NCBI GenBank assembly: GCA_029265435.1
Contig: JAJUJH010000009.1
Span: forward strand, 1 to 37,274
Origin: Clostridiales bacterium
GTDB lineage: Bacteria; Bacillota; Clostridia; Christensenellales; SZUA-584
DNA: 37,274 bases
Direction of reading: 5' to 3'
In this document: piece by piece, positions 7,680-15,429 of the stretch
How positions within the stretch are numbered: the stretch's first letter is position 1
Layout: each line of letters opens with the position of its first letter
The notes under the pieces: generated by a model
What the model saw: only the letters and a program-made list of their open reading frames with translations
Databases searched by the model: none
What the model was told of the DNA's origin: nothing
Position numbers and translations under genes: made by a program

Positions 7680-9209
7680 ATGGCTGTATCTTCTGTGACA
7701 ACAAACCGGCTGTCCGGCATGTCTTCCGGATTGGATACGGATTCTATCGTCAAAAGCATGCTTTCCACATATCAATCGCGGATAGACAAGCAAAACCAAA
7801 CGACCACGAAGCTGCAATGGAAGGCGGACGCGCTGCGTTCGGTGAATTCGCTGATCAAAACCTTCCGCTCAAACAACATGAGCGTGCTGAACGCGTCGTC
7901 CAATATGCTTTCCGCCTCGGCGTACAAAGCATATAAGGTGACGATGCTGACCAGCACCAATGCGGTGACGGTTGCGGCGGGGTCGTCCGCCGTCGAAGGC
8001 AAGGTGACCATCAACAGCATTACGCAGCTTGCGGAAGCAGCAAAGCTCTCGAGCACGGATGTGTTTTCATCTGAAATCGATACAAGCACTAAGCTCGGCG
8101 AGCTGGCGTTCAGAAACGATTTGTTCGGCGAAGGCGACGAAATCAGCTTTTCCATCAACGATGTGGATTTCACGTTTACGAAGGACACGACGCTCAACGA
8201 AATGCTCAACCAGATCAACGCCTCGAGCGCGAACGTCAAAATGAGCTACAGCAGCTTGAAGGACGGTTTTACGATCACTTCGAAGACGATCGGCAGCTCA
8301 AGCAGCATCAATATCGTCAACAAAACGGGCAATGCGTTCGCGGCGGAAAACAGCGCGTTCGGCATTGCGGAGCAGAACATGAGCGGCAAGGACGCGATAC
8401 TGAAAATTGACGGCTACGATGTGGTTAAATCGAGCAACACGTTTACAATCGACGGAATCACCTATACGCTTAACGACACGTACATTCCCCAAAGTGAAAG
8501 TGACGCGGGGATTTCGTTCACAGTCACCAATGATGTGGACAGCGTCGTTGATAAAATCTCTAAATTTGTGGATTCCTATAACGAGCTGATCGGAAAGCTG
8601 CAGGATATGATCGGTGAAACGGTTTACCGTGATTATACGCCGCTGACGGATGCTCAAAAAGAGGAGATGACCGAGAAAGAGATTGAAAAATGGGAGGAAA
8701 AGGCGAAAAGCGGCATCATTCGCAACGATTCAAATATCCAATGGCTGCTGACTACGGTCAGGAACGCGCTTTATACCAAGGTGGAAGGGACCGGAATGAG
8801 CCTTTCGGATATCGGATTGACGACGGGTGCATATACGGATGGGGCCAAGATAACGCTCGATAAGGATAAGCTGAAAACGGCGCTTGAGAACAATCCCGAC
8901 GCGGTGGCCAGCCTGTTCACAAAGTCCTCCAATTCTACGGACGAAGCCACAAAGTTCAAGGAATCGGGTTTGGTGACGCGCATTTCAAACGCGATGCTGA
9001 ACTATACAAAGAAGGCCACGGATATCTCGCTCGCGACGCTGGACAAGAGCATTTCCGATTCCAAAGAGGCGGTTGAAGAACTGGAAGAAAAGATGAGCGA
9101 CAAATCGGAGGCGCTTTATAAGAAATTCGCCGCGATGGAATCGGCGCTGGCCAAGCTGAACAGTCAGCAAAGCTGGCTGACATCGTTGTTCTCTTCGTCG
9201 AAATCTTGA
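7680..9209 (+). CDS. fliD: Flagellar filament cap protein FliD
   Basis: FliD (HAP2) forms the cap that folds exported flagellin at the filament tip. The 509-residue protein begins with the conserved NRLSGMSSGLDTDSIVKSML motif and ends in a long coiled-coil region (about 430-500). The variable domains occupy the middle. GAGGAGG lies ten or so bases before the start. It is followed at once by fliS and a FliT-like gene, the usual export-chaperone context. The 112-base gap before it (7568-7679) contains a few short CGAATC/CAAACG repeats but no convincing terminator or promoter. Length and termini are normal. Confidence 0.96.
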   Translation: MAVSSVTTNRLSGMSSGLDTDSIVKSMLSTYQSRIDKQNQTTTKLQWKADALRSVNSLIKTFRSNNMSVLNASSNMLSASAYKAYKVTMLTSTNAVTVAAGSSAVEGKVTINSITQLAEAAKLSSTDVFSSEIDTSTKLGELAFRNDLFGEGDEISFSINDVDFTFTKDTTLNEMLNQINASSANVKMSYSSLKDGFTITSKTIGSSSSINIVNKTGNAFAAENSAFGIAEQNMSGKDAILKIDGYDVVKSSNTFTIDGITYTLNDTYIPQSESDAGISFTVTNDVDSVVDKISKFVDSYNELIGKLQDMIGETVYRDYTPLTDAQKEEMTEKEIEKWEEKAKSGIIRNDSNIQWLLTTVRNALYTKVEGTGMSLSDIGLTTGAYTDGAKITLDKDKLKTALENNPDAVASLFTKSSNSTDEATKFKESGLVTRISNAMLNYTKKATDISLATLDKSISDSKEAVEELEEKMSDKSEALYKKFAAMESALAKLNSQQSWLTSLFSSSKS

Positions 9210-9241
9210 AGCGAAAAAGGCGGGGAAAGGAACGGATTAAA

Positions 9242-9649
9242 ATGAGTGCGACGATGAATTCATATCAGCAATACAAAAAGAGCAATGTCATGATGGCCAA
9301 TCCGTTGGAGCTTGTCGTTATGCTCTATAACGGCGCCATCAAGCATTTGCATCTGGCCGAAATCGAAATCGGCAACAAAAACATGGAATCGGCCAATGCG
9401 CATCTTCAAAACGCGCAGGATATCGTGATGGAACTCATGATGGGGCTTGATTTGAGCTATGGCATTGCGCAGGATCTGCTGAAACTGTACGAGTTTATCC
9501 ATCGGGAAATTCTCGGCATTAACGCGACGAAGAACGCCGGCGCGATTGGACCGCTGGTGAAAATCTTATCGGATCTTCGGGATGCCTGGGAGCAGGTTCA
9601 CAAGGAATATAAGGGCGGTCTTTTTGCGGCCGGACAGGAAGCCGAATGA
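9242..9649 (+). CDS. fliS: Flagellin export chaperone FliS
   Basis: FliS binds the C-terminus of flagellin in the cytoplasm and prevents early polymerisation; in Bacillus it also bridges to FliW. The 135-residue all-helical protein has the family start NSYQQYKKSNVMMANPLELVVMLYNGAI, split here over residues 5-33, which includes the conserved Y and LYNGAI. The start at 9242 is chosen because GGGGAAAGG precedes it and the sequence upstream is lysine- and arginine-rich and uncharacteristic. It begins 33 bases after the fliD stop and overlaps the next gene by four bases. Confidence 0.95.
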   Translation: MSATMNSYQQYKKSNVMMANPLELVVMLYNGAIKHLHLAEIEIGNKNMESANAHLQNAQDIVMELMMGLDLSYGIAQDLLKLYEFIHREILGINATKNAGAIGPLVKILSDLRDAWEQVHKEYKGGLFAAGQEAE

Positions 9650-10065
9650 GCGCGGAAAACACTGAAAAACTTCTTGAAATCTTGCAGGAAAAAATCGAAT
9701 GGCTGACGAAAATGCGTGATATCACCGAAAAATGTGGTATAATGTTGGAGAACGATGATGTGGACGCGTTTTTGCGCAGCCTTGAAAAGCGCGAGGACAT
9801 TATCGGAAAGATCGATGCCTGCTCACAGATTGAGTTGCGTCTGCCGATTTCGGACGATGAACGCGTAATCAGAAAGAAACAGGCGATCCGCGATCTGACG
9901 GCCGATATCATTCGCATGGACGATCAAAACACGGCGGCGGCGGCGGAAATGCTGGAGAGCTATAAGAAACAGCTCAAGAATATCAACGAAAAGAGACACG
10001 GCATCGGCAGGTATACAAACGCATATCAGCAAAGCGAGGCTTATTATTTCGACGAAAAAAAGTAA
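9646..10065 (+). CDS. FliT/FlgN-like flagellar chaperone
   Basis: The 139-residue protein is predicted to be almost entirely helical, with heptad-like patterns at about 5-60 and 85-120. It lies directly after fliS with an ATGA overlap. In many Bacillota this slot is held by the FliD chaperone FliT. The weakly conserved pattern LTKMRDITEKCGIML and LRSLEKREDIIGKID near the N-terminus resembles FlgN/FliT-type helical hairpins. A true FlgN candidate is encoded at 26855-27355, so this one more likely serves FliD. Assignment rests on position and fold type rather than a diagnostic motif. Confidence 0.6.
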   Translation: MSAENTEKLLEILQEKIEWLTKMRDITEKCGIMLENDDVDAFLRSLEKREDIIGKIDACSQIELRLPISDDERVIRKKQAIRDLTADIIRMDDQNTAAAAEMLESYKKQLKNINEKRHGIGRYTNAYQQSEAYYFDEKK

Positions 10066-10089
10066 ATCGGCCAATCAGGGGACGGTCTT

Positions 10090-10542
10090 ATGAAAGTATC
10101 CGATGTCAATCGCGTCGTTGCCGATAATGTGGAGCGCTATGCAGTGGCAGACAGGCAGACGGTCATGAATTCGGGCATGAGCTTTCAGCGTCAGATGACC
10201 ACGCTGAGCGAGTCGCAGTATCAGCTTTATTTGGCCGATCTGCAGGAGAAGATTTACAAGAAGGGCGAGAAGATCAAAGAAAAGGCCGATATCAAGGCCT
10301 TTCAGGAATACAGGATGCTGATCGCCGAACTGCTTGGGGAAGCGGCCAGCAATGCGTACGCCTGTGTGAAGTCCAGCGTATTTGACGCAAGGGGAAGGCA
10401 CAAGGTGTTTTTGGTGATTCGGAACGTCAATATGAAGCTTGACGAGCTTGCGAGAGAGATATTGTCTGACCAGAGCGACAACTTGAAATTGCTGCAGATG
10501 GTCGATGATATAAGGGGAATGTTGGTGGATCTGTTTCTATAG
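10090..10542 (+). CDS. YaaR family (DUF327) protein
   Basis: The 150-residue protein matches the YaaR/DUF327 family. It has a central KAFQEYRMLIAELLGEA segment, KVFLVIRNVNMKLDELAREIL, and the family-defining end LLQMVDDIRGMLVDLFL. The function of the family is unknown. It is widespread in Bacillota, and here it sits in the late flagellar group between the FliT-like gene and cheW, which ties it to motility by context. No membrane segment or catalytic motif is seen. It starts 24 bases after the upstream stop and has GGGGACGG before the ATG. Confidence 0.85.
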   Translation: MKVSDVNRVVADNVERYAVADRQTVMNSGMSFQRQMTTLSESQYQLYLADLQEKIYKKGEKIKEKADIKAFQEYRMLIAELLGEAASNAYACVKSSVFDARGRHKVFLVIRNVNMKLDELAREILSDQSDNLKLLQMVDDIRGMLVDLFL

Positions 10543-10580
10543 GGACACTTGACAGTATATTATTAGGGGAGGATTGCAAG

Positions 10581-11072
10581 ATGAACATGGAAAATGAATT
10601 GTTTGAGCAGGAAGAAGATACTCAGCACGGCAGATTTTTGACATTTAATCTTGGCGAAGAGATCTACGGCATTGAAATCGAATACGTCACGGAAATTATC
10701 GGATTGCAGCAGATAACCAAAATACCCGAAGTGGCCGAATATATCAAAGGCATTATCAACCTGCGCGGCAAAATCATACCGGTTATCGACATGCGCCTGA
10801 AATTCAACAAAGAGCCTATCGAATACGACGACAGGACGTGCATTGTGGTTGTGGATACGCAGGAAATGGTGGTTGGCCTGATTGTGGACAAGGTGGCTGA
10901 GGTCCTGAGCATTGAGGATGAGGATATTGCGCCGCCGCCGAGCTATAAGTCGGGCATTCGCAACCGCTATATTCGCGGCATCGGTAAGATCGGCGAACAG
11001 GTTACGCTGCTTCTCGATTGCAAAAAGCTTTTTGATGAACGGGAAACGCAAGAGATCGGCGAGATCGAATAA
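10581..11072 (+). CDS. cheW: Chemotaxis adaptor CheW
   Basis: CheW couples CheA to chemoreceptors in the signalling array. The 163-residue protein is one CheW domain. It has an acidic leader (residues 1-14), FLTFNLGEEIYGIEIEYVTEI at the first strands, the conserved KGIINLRGKIIPVIDMRLKF core and the C-terminal GEQVTLLLDCKKLF. GGAGG lies about eight bases before the start. It is the last gene of the FliK-like to cheW group; a strong terminator follows directly. Its separation from cheA, which is on the other strand about 7 kb away, is unlike the Bacillus order. Confidence 0.96.
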   Translation: MNMENELFEQEEDTQHGRFLTFNLGEEIYGIEIEYVTEIIGLQQITKIPEVAEYIKGIINLRGKIIPVIDMRLKFNKEPIEYDDRTCIVVVDTQEMVVGLIVDKVAEVLSIEDEDIAPPPSYKSGIRNRYIRGIGKIGEQVTLLLDCKKLFDERETQEIGEIE

Positions 11073-11080
11073 TCCGCAGA

Positions 11081-11104
11081 ACCGGCATATTTTGCCGGGT
11101 TTTT
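11081..11104 (+). terminator. Rho-independent terminator after cheW
   Basis: CCGGCA (11082-11087) pairs with TGCCGG (11093-11098) around a five-base loop, and a run of five T begins at 11100. It ends the FliK-like to cheW operon and separates it from cheR-cheB. Confidence 0.88.
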
Positions 11105-11130
11105 GTATATGACGGAAAATCTGATATGAA
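11103..11130 (+). promoter_or_regulatory. Weak promoter candidate for cheR-cheB
   Basis: TTGTAT (11103-11108), 16 bases, then TATGAA (11125-11130) preceded by an extended TG. The match is poor (3 and 4 of 6). It is listed because a promoter is expected here, directly after a strong terminator. Confidence 0.25.
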
Positions 11131-11132
11131 AT

Positions 11133-11159
11133 GCGAAAGGGGGTCAGCCCCTCTTTTGC
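11133..11159 (+). repeat. Imperfect hairpin in the cheW-cheR gap
   Basis: GCGAAAGGGG (11133-11142) can pair with CCCCTCTTTTGC (11148-11159) through ten pairs, with one G-U pair and a two-base bulge around a GTCAG loop. It is not followed by a T-run. It lies in the likely cheR leader, 15 bases before the start codon. Confidence 0.5.
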
Positions 11160-11174
11160 GTCAATGGGTAAATA

Positions 11175-11990
11175 ATGATAACCATAAACGACAAAGAGTT
11201 TCATATTTTGGTTGATTACATGCAGAAGCATTACGGCATCAACCTGATAAAAAAACGCACGCTGATTGAAAGCCGGCTCAACAATTACTTGCTGGCTGCC
11301 GGATACAGCGATTATTCAACATTTCTTGATCAGGCGCTCAACGATCCGACGGGTGAACAGCTTAACCAGATATTAAACCGGCTGACCACCAATTATTCGT
11401 ATTTTATGCGCGAATGGGATCATTTTCAGTTTTTTAAGGATCATGTTTTATTTGAGCTTAGCAGGTCCGTTAAAGACCGTGACCTGCGTATCTGGAGCGC
11501 CGGATGCTCAACGGGACAGGAGCCGTATACGCTGGCCATGCTGATCGGCGACTATTTCGGAGGCGAGAAAAGCAAATGGGATTCAAAGGTGCTCGCGACG
11601 GATATTTCGCTCAAGGCGCTGGATGCGGCGATGAAAGGCGTATATGACGACGACTGTCTCAAAGCCGTGCCCGCAAGCTGGAAGATGGCTTATTTTAGAA
11701 AGACGGACGACGGCAGGTGGAAGGTTTCCGACGAACTGAAGAAAGAAGTGATCTTCAGGCGTTTCAACCTGATCGAGCAGGTGTTTCCGTTCAGGAAGCC
11801 GTTTCACGTGATATTCTGCCGCAATGTGATGATCTATTTCAACGAGCCCACAAAAAAGGCGCTGATACAGAAGTTCTACGATGCGCTCGCCCCCGACGGA
11901 TATCTGTTTGTCGGACAGTCCGAGACGGTGGACAGGGCGGAGTTTAATTTCAAAAGCGTGATGCCGTCCGTATATAAAAAGGTAGGGTAA
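11175..11990 (+). CDS. cheR: Chemoreceptor methyltransferase CheR
   Basis: CheR uses S-adenosylmethionine to methylate receptor glutamates. The 271-residue protein has the helical N-terminal domain (about 1-75) with TLIESRLNNYL and NRLTTNYSYFMRE. It then has the methyltransferase domain with the SAM-binding WSAGCSTGQEPYTLAM, the acidic LATDIS strand end and the FCRNVMIYF motif. Length is typical. The region before the start is a poor ribosome site (AATGGG), and the strongest purine run (AAGGGGG, 11137-11143) is buried in a hairpin 30 bases upstream, so translation may be weak or regulated. cheB follows after four bases. Confidence 0.95.
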   Translation: MITINDKEFHILVDYMQKHYGINLIKKRTLIESRLNNYLLAAGYSDYSTFLDQALNDPTGEQLNQILNRLTTNYSYFMREWDHFQFFKDHVLFELSRSVKDRDLRIWSAGCSTGQEPYTLAMLIGDYFGGEKSKWDSKVLATDISLKALDAAMKGVYDDDCLKAVPASWKMAYFRKTDDGRWKVSDELKKEVIFRRFNLIEQVFPFRKPFHVIFCRNVMIYFNEPTKKALIQKFYDALAPDGYLFVGQSETVDRAEFNFKSVMPSVYKKVG

Positions 11991-11994
11991 AGAT

Positions 11995-13035
11995 ATGGCG
12001 ACAAAAGCAGTCAGAGTGTTGATTGTGGACGACTCCCTGTTTATGAGGGAGTATATCGCGTCCGCATTGTCGGGCGACCCCGGCATAGAAATCGTCGGCA
12101 AGGCCGGAGATCCGTATGAAGCCAGAGACAAAATACTCGAGCTCAAGCCCGATGTGATGACGCTCGATATCAATATGCCCAAGATGAGCGGCATTGATTT
12201 TTTGAAAAAGCTCATGCCGCAGTATCCGCTGCCGGTCGTGGTTATCAGCGCGGTCTCAAGCAGCGTGTTCGACGCGCTTGACGCGGGCGCCGTTGATTTT
12301 ATCACAAAGCCGGAGCTGAAAACGGAGCGCGACAAGCAGCAGTTTATTTCGGAAATGACGGTGAAAATTAAAATCGCGTCGATCGCGAAGGTGGGCCAGT
12401 TCAAGCACAGCCACGAAAGAACGGTGGCGCTGGCAAAAAAGGCGGCGCAGTCGGCCGACGGCCTTATCGCAATCGGCGCTTCCACAGGCGGAACGGAAGC
12501 CACGCTGAGCATTCTTCGCGAGCTTGGCAGCGATCTTCCCGGCATAGTGATCGTTCAGCATATGCCGCCTGTGTTTACAAAGCTTTATGCGGAACGCCTC
12601 AACAACATCTGTCAGATGGAAATCAGGGAAGCGAAGGATAAGGATGAAATTAAGCCGGGAACCGTGCTGATCGCACCGGGGGGGCTGCATATGGGCGTCG
12701 TTAAGCGCGGGAACGGGCTTGCGGTGGAATGCCGCGAGGGCGAAAAAGTGAGCGGGCATTGTCCGTCTGTCGATTATTTATTTGATTCAGTCGCCAAATT
12801 AAAGGGTATTAAACGCTTGGGCATTATCATGACGGGCATGGGCAGCGACGGTGCGAAGGGGCTGCTCGCCATGCGCCAAAGCGGTGCGTCAACCATCGGC
12901 CAGGATCAAAAGACATGCGTGGTGTACGGCATGCCCGCCGTGGCTTATCGGATCGGGGCTGTTGAGAAAGAAATGGCACTGGGGGATATCGCCCGCGGAA
13001 TTTACGATTGGCACAGCCGCGCGGCCGTAATGTGA
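11995..13035 (+). CDS. cheB: Chemotaxis methylesterase CheB
   Basis: CheB removes methyl groups from receptors when phosphorylated by CheA. The 346-residue protein has a receiver domain (1-120) with D12/D13 and phosphoacceptor D58. A linker follows, then the methylesterase domain (about 150-340) with the catalytic triad S163 in IGASTGG, H189 in VQHMPP and D285 in GMGSDGA. All catalytic residues are present. It is four bases downstream of cheR, so the opposing adaptation enzymes are co-expressed. The next gene starts 45 bases after its stop, with a sigma-D promoter in the gap. Confidence 0.97.
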   Translation: MATKAVRVLIVDDSLFMREYIASALSGDPGIEIVGKAGDPYEARDKILELKPDVMTLDINMPKMSGIDFLKKLMPQYPLPVVVISAVSSSVFDALDAGAVDFITKPELKTERDKQQFISEMTVKIKIASIAKVGQFKHSHERTVALAKKAAQSADGLIAIGASTGGTEATLSILRELGSDLPGIVIVQHMPPVFTKLYAERLNNICQMEIREAKDKDEIKPGTVLIAPGGLHMGVVKRGNGLAVECREGEKVSGHCPSVDYLFDSVAKLKGIKRLGIIMTGMGSDGAKGLLAMRQSGASTIGQDQKTCVVYGMPAVAYRIGAVEKEMALGDIARGIYDWHSRAAVM

Positions 13036-13044
13036 AATAACAGC

Positions 13045-13071
13045 TAAAGAAAACGCGCGATCGGCCGATAT
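13045..13071 (+). promoter_or_regulatory. Consensus sigma-D (sigma-28) promoter upstream of the transglycosylase-flgB operon
   Basis: TAAA (13045-13048), exactly 15 bases, then GCCGATAT (13064-13071) match the Bacillus sigma-D consensus at every position. It lies between the cheB stop and the ATG at 13081. The expected transcript start, some six to eight bases after the -10, falls within about three bases of that ATG. Confidence 0.8.
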
Positions 13072-13080
13072 TATAACCGT

Positions 13081-13710
13081 ATGGACATTGTTGAGAACAT
13101 TTATTTGGAAAAGCTGTCGAAGTTTCAAAGCGTTCTTAAAAGCAAGGCCGCAATGTGCGGCGGCGCAACGGGAGCGTTTGCAGAGGTGCTCGGCCAATTG
13201 GAGCAGCGTATGTCGCTTGATGCGGATGCGCAGGCCGGCAGTGCAACGGATACGGAAAGCGGCGAAAACCTGAGGGTGTCCGCATCCACAGGACAAATCG
13301 ACTCGGCGGTGAGCTGCGCTTCGCGGGCGACAGGACTTCCGGAGGCGCTGATCAAAGCGGTGATACAGGTAGAGTCGTCGTTCCGCACCGACGCGGTGTC
13401 CGGCTGCGGCGCACAGGGTCTGATGCAGCTGATGCCCGGCACGGCAAGGTCGCTCGGCGTGACGGATTCGTTCGACGCGTATCAGAACGTAATGGGCGGC
13501 AGCACGTATCTGGCGCAGCAGCTTGAGCGTTTCGGGGATATACGCCTTGCTCTGGCGGCTTACAACACAGGGCCGGGGCGCATCGGAAGCCTTGGCATCA
13601 CGGATGCGGACGATCAGAGCCAATATGCGAAGATTTCGGAGGGCGTGCGCGGATATGTGGACAAGGTGCTTGCGTACTACAAACGGTTTTCGGCGGCACA
13701 GGAGGTTTAA
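13081..13710 (+). CDS. Flagellar-locus lytic transglycosylase (SLT family)
   Basis: SLT-type transglycosylases cleave peptidoglycan between MurNAc and GlcNAc. In this 209-residue protein the SLT domain spans about 75-205, with catalytic E98 in IQVESSF, the motif GAQGLMQLMPGTA and the AAYNTGPGRI motif. The N-terminal 70 residues are helical then polar, with no signal peptide, so export may use the flagellar apparatus itself. It is directly upstream of the rod gene flgB (gap of 3 bases), which suggests it opens the wall for the rod, as the muramidase half of FlgJ does in Proteobacteria. The first ATG (13081) lies ten bases after a sigma-D -10 and has no ribosome site. M25 at 13153, after AAGG, is the alternative. 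Confidence 0.87.
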   Translation: MDIVENIYLEKLSKFQSVLKSKAAMCGGATGAFAEVLGQLEQRMSLDADAQAGSATDTESGENLRVSASTGQIDSAVSCASRATGLPEALIKAVIQVESSFRTDAVSGCGAQGLMQLMPGTARSLGVTDSFDAYQNVMGGSTYLAQQLERFGDIRLALAAYNTGPGRIGSLGITDADDQSQYAKISEGVRGYVDKVLAYYKRFSAAQEV

Positions 13711-13713
13711 AGG

Positions 13714-14112
13714 ATGATCGATAAGCTGTTCGACAATGTGAACCTGCTTCAGAAAGGGCTTGATGCCTCATGGCTCAAAAATCAGGTGATTGCCAACAAT
13801 ATCGCAAACGCGGAAACGCCTAATTTTAAAAGCTCGTCCGTATCGTTTGAAAACGCGTTTAAGACCGCTCTGGCGCAGGACGGTTTTACCGCGAAAAAGA
13901 CGGAGGAAGGGCATATCGATTTTCCGTCGCGAGATGTCAAGGCCGTCGTTCAAAAGAATACGGACACGTCGGAGGGGCTGGACGGCAACAATGTGGATAT
14001 CGATTACGAGAACGCCGAACTGGCCAAAAATTCGATTTTGTACAATACGCTGATCGAGCAGGTTTCCAGCGAGTTCAGAAAGCTTGACGCAGCGATTAAT
14101 AATGTGGAGTAA
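13714..14112 (+). CDS. flgB: Flagellar proximal rod protein FlgB
   Basis: FlgB is a proximal rod subunit that joins the export gate and MS ring to the rod. The 132-residue length is normal. It has the rod/hook N-terminal motif VIANNIANAETPNFK near residue 25 and the C-terminal helix YENAELAKNSILYNTLIEQV. AGGAGG precedes the start. It lies three bases after the transglycosylase and three before flgC, so these are one transcript. In Bacillus flgB heads the fla/che operon and is followed by flgC and fliE as here. Confidence 0.95.
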   Translation: MIDKLFDNVNLLQKGLDASWLKNQVIANNIANAETPNFKSSSVSFENAFKTALAQDGFTAKKTEEGHIDFPSRDVKAVVQKNTDTSEGLDGNNVDIDYENAELAKNSILYNTLIEQVSSEFRKLDAAINNVE

Positions 14113-14115
14113 AAT

Positions 14116-14538
14116 ATGGGATTTTTATCGTCTATTGATATCAGCGCTTCGGCCTTAACGGCCCAGCGCATGCGCATGAACGTCATCAGCCAGAATATTG
14201 CCAATGCGGATACCACGCGGACGGCGGACGGCGGGCCGTATCGCAGACGGGTGGTGGAGCTTGGGGAAAAGCCGTCCGCTTTTTCGGACGCGCTTCATTC
14301 GGCGACGGGCGGCGGCGTGATGGTAACCGGCATTGTGGAAGATGCGTCGGACTTTGAATACGAGTACGACCCGACGCATCCGGACGCGAACGAGGACGGC
14401 TATGTCGCTTATCCAAACGTGGACGAAACCGAAGAGATCATTGATATGATGGCCGCGACGCGGTCTTTCTCAGCGAATGTGACGGCGCTCAACGCGACGA
14501 AAAGCATGGCCATAAAGGCTTTGGAGATCAACGGATAA
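14116..14538 (+). CDS. flgC: Flagellar proximal rod protein FlgC
   Basis: The 140-residue protein has the N-terminal rod motif (LTAQRMRMNVISQNIANADT) within residues 14-33, interrupted by nothing unusual. Its C-terminal half (YVAYPNVDETEEIIDMMAATRSF, around residues 95-118) is characteristic of FlgC. It is three bases after flgB and 23 bases before fliE. Together with FlgB, FlgF and FlgG from this window it completes the rod set. No anomaly is seen. Confidence 0.95.
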   Translation: MGFLSSIDISASALTAQRMRMNVISQNIANADTTRTADGGPYRRRVVELGEKPSAFSDALHSATGGGVMVTGIVEDASDFEYEYDPTHPDANEDGYVAYPNVDETEEIIDMMAATRSFSANVTALNATKSMAIKALEING

Positions 14539-14561
14539 TTGAATAAAGAGGGGGCTTAAAA

Positions 14562-14855
14562 ATGCAGATCAGCGGAATAACCGGCGGGACAACGGGCCTT
14601 AATTCTGTCGAAAGCGCCGGCAGATCATCCGGTTCGGGCAGTTTTACGGACATACTCAGCGAGGCCTTGAGCAATGCGGCCGATACGGAAGAAAGCGCGC
14701 AGGAAGCAAACGCCTCGATACTGACGGGCGAGGCGGACGATTTGCACACGCCGCTCATCGAGGCGCAGAAAGCCGAGCTGGCGCTCGACCTCGCGATACA
14801 GATACGGAACAAAGTGATCACCGCATACAACCAGATTATGAATATGCAGGTGTAA
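14562..14855 (+). CDS. fliE: Flagellar hook-basal body protein FliE
   Basis: FliE links the MS ring and export gate to the rod and is the first rod-type substrate exported. The 97-residue protein has the polar N-terminus and the conserved C-terminal helices, including DLHTPLIEAQKAELALDLAI and RNKVITAYNQIMNMQV. Length is usual. A 73-base gap with no terminator separates it from fliO. In this genome it is followed directly by fliO rather than by fliF as in Bacillus. Confidence 0.94.
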   Translation: MQISGITGGTTGLNSVESAGRSSGSGSFTDILSEALSNAADTEESAQEANASILTGEADDLHTPLIEAQKAELALDLAIQIRNKVITAYNQIMNMQV

Positions 14856-14928
14856 TTTGCCGTACTCATAAAACTGTTTCACGTATATCAATAAGGGTTA
14901 TTAAAGTGTAGGCTGAAAGGGGTGTCTC

Positions 14929-15429
14929 ATGGGGGACAATATCTGGTCTACACTTTTTTATATTTTCGTGATGGTGGCCGTGCTGCTGGCGGCTTATTAC
15001 ACCACGAAATATCTGTCCGGCAGAGCGAGGCGCATCATCAAAAGCCGGCATATCATCGTGCTTGACCGCATGGCTATCGCGAGGGACAAGATGCTGATGG
15101 TGGTAAAGGTGGGCGGCAAGAGCCTGCTCATCGGCGTCACAAACCAAAGCATACAGTCGCTCGGCGAGGTGGAGGTCGGCGAAGCAACTGAAACGCAAGA
15201 CGAACAAAGCGCTCCGTCCAACACGCTGTCCAAATTTGCACGGATTTTTTCCAGCGTCAGAAACGCTCCCGATGAGCTTGCAAAGGCAAGGCGAGAAGCC
15301 AAGATGAATATGCGCGGCCAAAGCGAAGCGGAGAATGCCGAAAAAGACGATTATTTGGAGCGAATGACGCGCGCGATGGAAAGCAGAAAGAACGCGAAAA
15401 GCCGTGACAACGAGGCAAAGGATGAATAA
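14929..15429 (+). CDS. fliO: Flagellar export gate assembly protein FliO
   Basis: FliO is a membrane protein that assists assembly of the FliP ring. The 166-residue protein has one N-terminal membrane segment at about 6-23. A short beta-rich domain follows with RRIIKSRHIIVLDRMAIARD and VKVGGKSLLIGVTNQSIQSL, the FliO/FliZ family pattern. A charged, poorly conserved C-terminal tail (about 90-166) rich in Lys, Glu and Ala completes it. GAAAGGGG precedes the ATG. Its stop overlaps the likely start of fliP by eight bases. Confidence 0.88.
   Translation: MGDNIWSTLFYIFVMVAVLLAAYYTTKYLSGRARRIIKSRHIIVLDRMAIARDKMLMVVKVGGKSLLIGVTNQSIQSLGEVEVGEATETQDEQSAPSNTLSKFARIFSSVRNAPDELAKARREAKMNMRGQSEAENAEKDDYLERMTRAMESRKNAKSRDNEAKDE

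Noticed and set aside
10549-10577. TTGACA in front of cheW as a promoter
   Set aside because: The -35 is perfect, but at 16-18 bases downstream there is only the ribosome site and no -10-like sequence; TATATT lies just one base after it.
11990-13090. c-di-GMP (GEMM) riboswitch upstream of the flgB operon, as known in Clostridioides difficile
   Set aside because: The gap before the transglycosylase is only 45 bases and is filled by the promoter; no conserved GEMM core was seen there or in the other leaders.
14678-14690. GCCGATAC inside fliE
   Set aside because: No TAAA-like element at the required distance; coding sequence explains it.
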